From Serinus canaria (taxonomy: Eukaryota; Chordata; Aves; Passeriformes; Fringillidae): a stretch of 64,000 nucleotides of DNA. The stretch's first letter is position 1; each line of letters opens with the position of its first letter. Position numbers and translations under genes: made by a program. The notes under the pieces were generated by a model, which was not told the DNA's origin, made no database searches, and was given only the letters and a program-made list of their open reading frames with translations. The stretch is taken from contig NC_066321.1 in assembly GCF_022539315.1 (NCBI RefSeq), forward strand, positions 801,001 to 865,000, in the 5' to 3' direction. Below are positions 55,775 to 64,000 of the stretch, in pieces.

Positions 55775-56122
55775 CTGTCCCTGTGACACCACCTGTCCTT
55801 GTGACATCATCTATCCTTGTGCATCACCTGTTCCATGACATCACCTGTCCCTGTGACATCACCTGTACCTGTGACATCACCTGTACCTGTGACATCACCT
55901 GTCCTGTGACATCATCTATCCTTGTGCATCACCTGTTCCACAACATCACCTGTCCTTATAACATCACCTGTCCCTGTGACATCCCTTGTCCCTGTGACAT
56001 CACCTGCCCCTGTGACATCACCTGCCCCATGACATCATCTGCCCTTGTGACATCACCTGCCCCATGACATCTCCTGTCCTTGTGACATCTCCTGTCCTTG
56101 TGACATCCCCTGTGCCCGTGAC
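55775..56122. repeat. Minisatellite, 18-bp unit, about 19 copies
   Basis: Units read gtgacatcacctgtccct with variants catgacatc, cacaacatc and tataacatc. The TGACATCA element inside the unit resembles a CRE-like half-site (TGACATCA versus TGACGTCA), differing at one base. Thr-Cys-Asp-Ile open frames are artefacts. Confidence 0.93.
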
Positions 56123-58690
56123 AGGAACTCCTGGGCAGTTCCTCAGCCCCAGAGCAGCAGTAACAAATCAGGCAGTTAAAATGTCCTTTGTTCACAGTTT
56201 TGAGCTTTCTAAGCTCTGCTCCTCATCTAAGGAAAATTCTCTTTCTCCCTGACAACTGAATGGGATTATTCCGAGATTGGGAAAATCAATATTATTGGCT
56301 GGGTTATTCCACAAACCAGATGTAAAACCAGGAATCTCCTCCAGTGGTGCATTTGCAAATACCTGAAGGGAAAAAAACCCCAACAGAATTAAATCTGCTG
56401 ACCAAGGCTTTCACTTTTATGGAGGGCATTTTCCCACCAATTCCAACAGGATGGGTTTATTTCCAGAAATATTTCTCCCATCACTTGGATAGCAGTGGGT
56501 AGCAGCACATGAAGGGATTTTTTCCTCTTTTCCGTGTGTTTATGTACTCTTTAATCCACTATTTGTTTTAGAAAATGGGTGAATATAACAATTTTTTTGT
56601 TTTATTGAAACCACCTAAGAAAAATTATTTAATACACAAAGGAATTTCTAAATCTTGGTTTAATTTTTTTTTGTGTTCTGCATTACAATACGGAAAAGAT
56701 CTGTCCTTCTGTCTGACTAATGTTAGTTTGATGATTATACCAATATTAACTGCTTTACTTGAGCAAGCAAAGAAAAAGTAAAATACCAGTCAGAGCAGCT
56801 GCTAATTCACCGAGTGTTGTACTCTGGTTATTAAAAATACCCAAAAGATGTACCTTGGTGGTTCAGGCTTTTGAATTAGAAGCAGAATATTAATTTAGGC
56901 CTGAAGCATGATTAAACATTGTAAGGCCCCTTAAGAATTTTCACCAAATTTTCTTGGATTTCTCTTTATTGGGTCTTCCTCGACTGTGTTTAGCCGTGTA
57001 ATTGCTTTGCTCCTTTGTTGATAGGTTAAAGCACAATGTGATTTTCTCCATGTCATAATATTTAAGAGGATGGTTCAATGTTCCGCATGTCTGATGTGCA
57101 GCTGAGGCAGCGCAGGGGGAGCGGGCTCGGCCCTTTGGGGGCATTTTCCCTTCTTCCCTGCTCTTTTCCCTTCTATTTATGACACTCTGCAGAAGCTGCT
57201 GGGCTGCAAAGCTACCTGTGCTGCCTGGGAATTTGGGAGGGCTTTTCTGGAGCAGAGAAACTCCCAGTCACAGATAAATGGAAGAAAAAAAGCATCTCCT
57301 CCTCTGCTTTCCTGTTTTTAGAAGGAATTCAGAACATGACATTTCTCAGGTTTCTCAGGGAGAGCCAAGAGTTAAAATGCAGTACTTTAAATTCCTTACT
57401 CAGATGCACCAAAATAATGGTGATTTGGGCATAAAGAGGATTGAAATGTGGAGCAGGAACTTGGTGTCAGGGGTGGAATAAATCAAAATAATCTGGGGCC
57501 TAACATTGGGCTTGGGACCTTCAGTGGGGCTGAAGCCTGGCCAGACCTTGGGCAAGACTAAAGGGTGACAAGACCCAGATTTGCTGCTCTGGAGCTGGGT
57601 TTGGTAACGAGGTGGGAATTTTCCATGTAGGTGTTACTGATTCCTGCTCTGGGCAGGAGCTGCAGGATCTGGGATGTCCCAGGCTCAGGGACACCTCAGT
57701 GTTGGGGAAGGAGTAATCCATGGGTGGGACCTTCCCTTCTCTCCAGGAAGGCTCCCATAGGACAGGACCATGAGGTGACACCCAGGGTCTGGGAGGGTCC
57801 ATTTCAGCTCCTGGCAGTGGCTGGATGGTGCAGAAGGAGCAGGTTTGGGTGGTCCTCACCAGTGCCTCTGCCAGCCTGGCAGAGCAGCAGCTCTGGGCAT
57901 TGCTTGTGGGATTTCAGGAGAGCTGGATGAGTTATCCAAGGATGGAGCTGACAAGGAAGGGCTGGGGGTGCCGTGCCAGAGCCCACGAGGAGGGGCAGCA
58001 GGAGGTTGGGTTGGGATTTCAGGGGCAGCTCAGGCAGGAATCCAGAGTATCATGTGGTGTTCTTGGAGAAAAGGCCCTTCCTAGAGAGATGTAGGGAGAG
58101 TTTTCATTTCCATGGGATTTAAACACGCAGATTGTCAGTGTTGCAGAGGAGGCCTCATTATCAATAATGAGGGGTATGCGTGGGTCACTCTGGGAGCCAG
58201 GATGGGTTTGAAAGGCCCAAACATTTGGCTGAGGTTTGATAATTTACATATAATTTATATAAAGGACTGCCAAAACTCTAATCCAGCAGCAAAAATGTTG
58301 ACAGGGTTTGGAGTGCGTTGGATAGAGACATTCGGACAGGTTGATATCATTGCTGAAGCAGGCAATGGTAAAAATGCATGCAGTGATATAAACCTTCCTT
58401 TCCTCAACTTTGGGAGAGCAACTGTTGGCTAAAAATCCTGGGATTTCCATTTCCCACAGAACAACAAAAAAATTGAAATGTAATAAAAGGGACTGAACTG
58501 CACCCCAGATGTGTCCCAAGGCTGCAACACCTGGTAACAAACTAAAATACATTTTAGTGGAGCATGTCCCAGGCAGGTTGATAAGAAGAGTGATGCTGAG
58601 CTGAAAGAAATGCTGAATATTGAAATAAAGGTTCAGAGGAAAAATGACCTGGCAGTTCATTGATAAAGGATGAATTGTGGTAAGGACCAA
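56123..58690. other. Mixed unique DNA with AT-rich islands
   Basis: 56480-57060 is AT-rich and repeat-poor, with a T run near 56666-56674. 57240-58130 is GC-richer unique DNA. 58230-58640 is AT-rich again. I recognise no gene, CR1 or array in this interval. Confidence 0.4.
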
Positions 58691-58692
58691 AC

Positions 58693-58965
58693 AAAAGGAG
58701 GGAAGGAGGGAAGGAGGGAAGGAAGGAGGGAAGGAAGGAGGGAAGGAGGGAAGGAGGGAAGGAGGGAAGGAGGGAAGGAGGGAAGGAGGGAAGGAGGGAA
58801 GGAAGGAAGGAGGAAGGAAGGAAGGAAGGAAGGCAGGAAGGAAGGAAGGAAGGAAGGAAGGAAGGAAGGAAGGAAGGAAGGAAGGAAGGAAGGAAGGAAG
58901 GAAGGAAGGAAGGAAGGAAGGAAGGAAGGAAGGAAGGAAGGAAGGAAGGAAGGAAGGAAGGAAAG
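58693..58965. repeat. 273-bp purine tract of GGAA and GGAGGGAA units
   Basis: The plus strand is purine-only at 58693-58833 and 58835-58965, broken by a single C at 58834. The left part is built of agggaagg units with regularly spaced GGG runs; the right part is pure GGAA. Lys-Glu-Gly and Phe-Leu-Pro-Ser open frames are artefacts. Confidence 0.97.
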
Positions 58966-60242
58966 TCTCAAAGCACAAATTGTGCAAACCTTCAGTGAGA
59001 GGTTCCATGACTTCTCTTGGAAGAGCAGTGGCCAGGTGTGACCAGCAGACCCTGAGCCCAGCAGGGGAAGGGACTGGGTGTCCCCCGTGGTTGGTAGCGT
59101 GGACTGGAGTAACCCTGGTTCCCCACAATCCCCAAATTAGTGTTTCAGGAAGCAGAGGAGTTGGGCTCCAATAATTACAGACAGTCAGTGAGGAAAATTG
59201 CTGCAGTGCAGACAACCCAGGCAACCCAAAAAATATGTCCTGGTCTAGTTAGCGCAGCTCCATGGGTGCATTAATTAGTGGTGAAACGAGTGCAGGCGTC
59301 GGGGGCTCTGATTCAGCAGGGAAATTAAAATCCTTCAGCTCCCAAAGGCAGCAGCTGCTGGAGTTGGAGATCAGTGTCCTCTCCAACTTGAGCTGCTCGT
59401 GATTCAAGCGTGGTTCAGTTGCAGTTAAGTCATGAAATACCAGGAATTTTCCTTGAAGTGCTCAGATTATCTCAGTATGTTCAAATCGAACAAGCAATTG
59501 AATTTTTAACTGTACGAGGCACAACAGGTTATTTGTTTAAAACCTAATTAGTTGCATTTTTCTATTTAATGTGATATATAATTATGTGATTCCAACCTGA
59601 ACCAGATTAGCTCATTTCCCTGTTTTCCTGCGGGCTCTGGAAGTGTGTTCCCTGCAAGTGTGGCTCTTCACATTCAGGGAATGACAGAGCTCAGAAATAC
59701 ACTCACAGCATCTTTTCCCACAGAGAATCCACAGTCAGGAAACATAGTCTGAAAAAGTTTTCCTTTTCCTTCTGGAAGAGTGTGTGGAAGTTTGGAGTTA
59801 TCAAGGTTTATCTGTTATTTGAACACTTCTAAAAATCAACAGAAATTGTGCCCTGGGTTAGAGGATCCCTCCCCATGGCACACAGACTTCAGCTTCACCA
59901 GGGGCTTTTCCAGATTGATAAATTTTATCTGGATTTTCCTTACAGGAAGGAAACACTTTGCTCCTGTTGCAAATAAATCCATTTTAGAGCAAGGATTTTT
60001 TCAAAAAACTGCGCTAAATTTAGTGAACAAAACAGAGAAATGGATGCTTTGTATTTCTGGGTGTTGTCTGAATGCAGCATTTTAGCAGAAATTTAAAACC
60101 AAAGCATCCTTGCACTGCAATAAATGCACATCCAGCTCTGCCCACAGCCCCTTTGTTGACTTTTCCTTTCGGGAGGTGATTCCTGCCCTGCTGGATGGAA
60201 TCGCTGTTAACCAGATCATCTCCACAGCAATTACTGCTGCTT
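58966..60242. other. Mixed unique DNA
   Basis: Unique sequence; 59430-59620 is AT-rich with 'aaacctaattagttgcattt' near 59540. Nothing else is recognised before the large minisatellite. Confidence 0.4.
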
Positions 60243-62373
60243 TTGGGCAGGATTCCTGCCTTCTCCGAGGTTATGGGCAGGATGGATTCCTGCCTTCTCC
60301 GAGGTTATGGGCAGGATGGATTCCTGCCTTCTCCGAGGTTATGGGCAGGATGGATTCCTGCCTTCTCCGAGGTTATGGGCAGGATGGATTCCTGCCATCT
60401 CTAGGTTATGGGCAGGATGGATTCCTGCCTTCTCTGAGGTTATGGGCAGGATGGATTCCTGCCTTCTCCGAGGTTATGGGCAGGATGGATTCCTGCCTTC
60501 TCTAGGTTATGGGCAGGATGGATTCCTGCCTTCTCCGAGGTTATGGGCAGGATGGATTCCTGCCTTCTCTAGGTTATGGGCAGGATGGATTCCTGCCTTC
60601 TCCGAGGTTATGGGCAGGATGGATTCCTGCCATCTCTAGGTTATGGGCAGGATGGATTCCTGCCTTCTCCGACGTTATGGGCAGGATGGATTCCTGCCTT
60701 CTCCAGGTTATGGGCAGGATGGATTCCTTCCTTCTCTAGGTTATGGGCAGGATGGATTCCTGCCATCTCTAGGTTATGGGCAGGATGGATTCCTGCCTTC
60801 TCCGAGGTTATGGGCAGGATGGATTCCTGCCATCTCTAGGTTATGGGCAGGATGGATTCCTGCCTTCTCCGAGGTTATGGGCAGGATGGATTCCTGCCTT
60901 CTCCGAGGTTATGGACAGGATGGATTTCTGCCTTCTCCGAGGTTATGGGCAGGATGGATTCCTGCCTTCTCTAGGTTATGGGCAGGATGGATTCCTGCCT
61001 CTCTAGGTTATGGGCAGGATGGATTCCTGCCTTCTCCGAGGTTATGGGCAGGATGGATTCCTGCCTTCTCTAGGTTATGGGCAGGATGGATTCCTGCCTT
61101 CTCCGAGGTTATGGGCAGGATGGATTCCTGCCTTCTCCGAGGTTATGGGCAGGATGGATTCCTGCCTTCTCTAGGTTATGGGCAGGATGGATTCCTGCCT
61201 TCTCTAGGTTATGGGCAGGATGGATTCCTGCCTTCTCCGAGGTTATGGGCAGGATGGATTCCTGCCTTCTCCGAGGTTATGGGCAGGATGGATTCCTGCC
61301 TTCTCCGAGGTTATGGGCAGGATGGATTCCTGCCTTCTCTAGGTTATGGGCAGGATGGATTCCTGCCTTCTCTAGGTTATGGGCAGGATGGATTCCTGCC
61401 TTCTCCGAGGTTATGGGCAGGATGGATTCCTGCCTTCTCCGAGGTTATGGGCAGGATGGATTCCTGCCTTCTCTAGGTTATGGGCAGGATGGATTCCTGC
61501 CTTCTCTAGGTTATGGGCAGGATGGATTCCTGCCTTCTCCGAGGTTATGGGCAGGATGGATTCCTGCCTTCTCTAGGTTATGGGCAGGATGGATTCCTGC
61601 CTTCTCTAGGTTATGGGCAGGATGGATTCCTGCCTTCTCTGAGGTTATGGGCAGGATGGATTCCTGCCTTCTCGAGGTTATGGGCAGGATGGATTCCTGC
61701 CTTCTCTAGGTTATGGGCAGGATGGATTCCTGCCTTCTCGAGGTTATGGGCAGGATGGATTCTCCTCTCTAGGTATGGGCAGGATGGATTCCTGCCTTCT
61801 CTAGGTTATGGGCAGGATGGATTCCTGCCTTCTCGAGGTTATGGGCAGGATGGATTCCTGCCTTCTCCGAGGTTATGGGCAGGATGGATTCCTGCCTTCT
61901 CCGAGGTTATGGGCAGGATGGATTCCTGCCTTCTCCGACGTTATGGGCAGGATGGATTCCTGCCATCTCTAGGTTATGGGCAGGATGGATTCCTGCCTTC
62001 TCCGAGGTTATGGGCAGGATGGATTCCTGCCTTCTCCGAGGTTATGGGCAGGATGGATTCCTGCCTTCTCCAAGGTTATGGGCAGGATGGATTCCTGCCA
62101 TCTCTAGGTTATGGGCAGGATGGATTCCTGCCTTCTCTAGGTTATGGGCAGGATGGATTCCTGCCATCTCTAGGTTATGGGCAGGATGGATTTCTGCCTT
62201 CTCCGACGTTATGGGCAGGATGGATTCCTGCCATCTCTAGGTTATGGGCAGGATGGATTCCTGCCTTCTCCGAGGTTATGGGCAGGATGGATTCCTGCCT
62301 TCTCTAGGTTATGGGCAGGATGGATTCCTGCCTTCTCCAAGGTTATGGGCAGGATGGATTCCTGCCTTCTCCC
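60243..62373. repeat. Large 33/34-bp minisatellite, about 63 units, hairpin in every unit
   Basis: The unit is ggttatgggcaggatggatt followed by cctgccttctccga (34 bp) or cctgccttctcta (33 bp). Minor variants have 'ccatctcta', 'ctccgac', 'ctcga' and one broken unit near 61755. The segment GGCAGGATGGATTCCTGCC in each unit is an inverted repeat with a 7-bp stem and 5-nt loop. The two unit types alternate in blocks. Open frames up to 277 codons (Met-Gly-Arg-Met-Asp-Ser-Cys type) are artefacts of the repeat. Confidence 0.97.
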
Positions 62374-62773
62374 GGGCTGCAGGAAGGGTCGCTGCCTTTG
62401 GAGCCGGCGCTTGATTTGCTTCCCACTCCTGGAATGCGAGCGTTAATGAGGAATGTGGGAATAACAATGCCGCTCGCACTGAACCTCTCGCTGTCGGTGT
62501 CGCCTTTCCCTTTATGGGTTTTCCGTGCGGGAGCCGGGGTGAATCACGGGGGGCAGAGGAGAGCTGTGGGCAGAGCTGTTTGCCAGAGGTTGTTCAGGGA
62601 ATGCTGGGCTGGAACGGCCAGACGCGATTGAGGAAACAGTGTGCGGCACCGGGGTGATGGTCCGGGCAGCTCTCAGCGGCGTCGGGGTGATTATCCCGGC
62701 ACTTCCCGGCGCGGCAGGCGATGGATGGACGGTGACGGCTCTGCCACTTCGATTAGAGCCGCTCCCGGCTCGC
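62374..62773. other. CpG-rich unique DNA
   Basis: CpG density is high from about 62390 to 62860, right after the minisatellite. No exon or promoter element is recognisable. It may be an orphan CpG island. Confidence 0.4.
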
Positions 62774-62827
62774 CGCATCCCGAGCATCCCGCGCATCGCG
62801 CGCATCCCGAGCATCCCGCGCATCCCG
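62774..62827. repeat. GC-rich 9-10 bp tandem repeat
   Basis: Units of the type gcatcccgc/gcatcccga are repeated about six times. Confidence 0.85.
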
Positions 62828-62885
62828 CTCCCTGCCCGCGCCGGGAGCCGAGCTGGGCAGGCTCGGCAGGGGCACGGCCCTGGGC

Positions 62886-63040
62886 ATGAGCCCTGTCGTG
62901 CCCGGTGCCAGGGAAAGGCCGGGATGTGTTCTGAGAATGAGCCCTGCAGTGCCCAGTGGCCGGGAAAGGGCCGGGATGTGTCCCGGGAATGAGCCCTGCC
63001 GTGCCCGGTGCCAGGGAAAGGCCGGAATGCTCTCCTGGAG
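62886..63040. repeat. Minisatellite, 51-52 bp unit, three copies
   Basis: Three tandem units start at 62886, 62937 and 62989 with atgagccctg and share 'gtgcccggtgccagggaaag' or close variants. Copies differ by several substitutions. Confidence 0.9.
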
Positions 63041-64000
63041 CCCACGGTATGAGCATCCCAGTAGGATGGAGCCCTGCAGGACAGGCAGAAATCGGTGGAA
63101 ATTCAGCATTTCAGGTTATGAAATGCAGGGGAAAACCAACCCAACCAAGATTTAAGCAGCATTTAGTGGTAGTTTCTGTGATTCCTGGCTCACACAACCC
63201 TGGTGACGCTGCCTTGGGATACTTTGGGATGATCTGAGTTCATGAATTGAGCAAATAGCTGAAGCTGTACAGAACTCTAGGAAATCAGTATCACTGTCCT
63301 TTAAACAGGGTTTATTTTAAAGTGGGGGGAAAGTGGAGAGCTGTGGCCTGTTGTACTCCCTCAACATGAAAAGTAGCAACTAAATACTTTATTTTTGCCC
63401 ACTGGTCTTTTTTATCCTTCTGCGTCACTTTTCAGACCCATGGGGAGTCTGTGCCTGGGGGAGTGAGGAGCACACACAGGATCTGTGTTTAACGTGGGCT
63501 GATTTAATAATTCCCAGAGCTAGGAATCCTTGCCAGTATGGAAATAGGCTCCTCATGGGCTGCCTCTACAAGCTAGCAGGAAAAAAAATCCCATTTCTGG
63601 AAAAATAACCAAGGATTCTCAGCTTTCTCAGCTGCACCCAGTACTTTTTGGAGTCTCGTGGGGAGAACTCCTCTGCCCATCTGCAGTTTAACTTCCCCGA
63701 TGACACAGAAATATGAGGCTCATATTAAAAATATATCTGGATATTTCTGTGGCAAACTCCCATCACTCTGCTCTCTGCCAAGATACTGCAAAGGATGGAG
63801 TGAAAATGATGTTGGAATAATTAGTGGATGGAACCAAAGCAGTGAAAGAGCCCAATAAAGTCAGAACAACCCCAAACCCCATGAGCAGAAGCCTGGGCTG
63901 GGCTCCCCTGGCTCCAGCACCCATAGAGGGATCAGTGCTGTTTCTGTCAGATCAAATGTGCTTAAACAGCTCCCTGTTAAACACATTTAGGAGCTCTGGG
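63041..64000. other. Mixed unique DNA, nothing recognised
   Basis: Unique sequence to the end of the window, with a short A-run near 63581-63588. No gene, CR1 or array is visible. Confidence 0.4.

Noticed and set aside
58244..59224. 326-codon minus-strand frame with a Phe-Leu-Pro-Ser tract
   Set aside because: The core is the GGAA purine tract and the ends match no recognisable family.
60643..61476. 277-codon open frame with repeated Met-Gly-Arg-Met-Asp-Ser-Cys
   Set aside because: It results from the 33/34-bp minisatellite; the mixed unit lengths switch frames constantly, and no other coding evidence exists.
60243..62373. CRISPR-like array of hairpin repeats
   Set aside because: There are no unique spacers and no cas genes, and the surroundings are vertebrate DNA with CR1 elements.

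Overview
The window looks like bird nuclear DNA, most likely from a songbird. Dispersed 3' ends of CR1 non-LTR retrotransposons are the clearest family-level signal. They carry the phrase seen in passerine CR1 copies: a 'caccctgggatagtgg' block, then a 'tccctg..catggcagggg' block, then a 'ggtcccttccaac' 3' tail. I saw no L1, no Alu-like SINE and no recognisable endogenous retrovirus. GC-rich repeat-laden stretches alternate with quiet AT-rich stretches. That fits an avian gene desert, perhaps on a small chromosome; this is inference from composition.

I found no protein-coding gene, coding exon, tRNA, rRNA or known microRNA that I can support. Every long open frame I examined is explained by a tandem repeat with a period divisible by three, by GC-rich sequence with few stops, or by CR1 remnants.

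Layout: 0-10 kb is GC-rich unique DNA with two CR1 tails, two minisatellites and a CpG-rich patch at 6.35-6.66 kb next to AT-rich DNA. 10.3-11.5 kb is AT-rich unique DNA with regulatory character, ended by a ~0.8 kb 21-bp minisatellite. 12.4-29 kb is mixed unique DNA with a 44-bp array, a 31-bp array and five CR1 pieces, two of which form a perfect 149-bp inverted repeat. 29-36.5 kb is the likely functional core: CpG-rich patches interleaved with long AT-rich, repeat-free, motif-dense sequence, as in long-range enhancer neighbourhoods of developmental regulators. 37-50 kb is mixed DNA with many CR1 tails, a GATA-motif cluster and a 523-bp ATCC microsatellite. 50-64 kb has two more AT-rich motif-dense islands (50.3-50.8 and 54.6-54.9 kb), four minisatellites, a purine tract and a 2.1-kb minisatellite of about 63 units, each carrying a 7-bp-stem hairpin.

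No new gene-encoded system is visible. The items best worth a second look are the hairpin-unit minisatellite, the identical inverted CR1 pair, the TAATTA cluster at 54.6 kb, the GATA cluster at 44.1 kb, and the CpG/AT-rich core at 29-36.5 kb. Conservation cannot be judged from one sequence, so every enhancer-type call is a candidate only.
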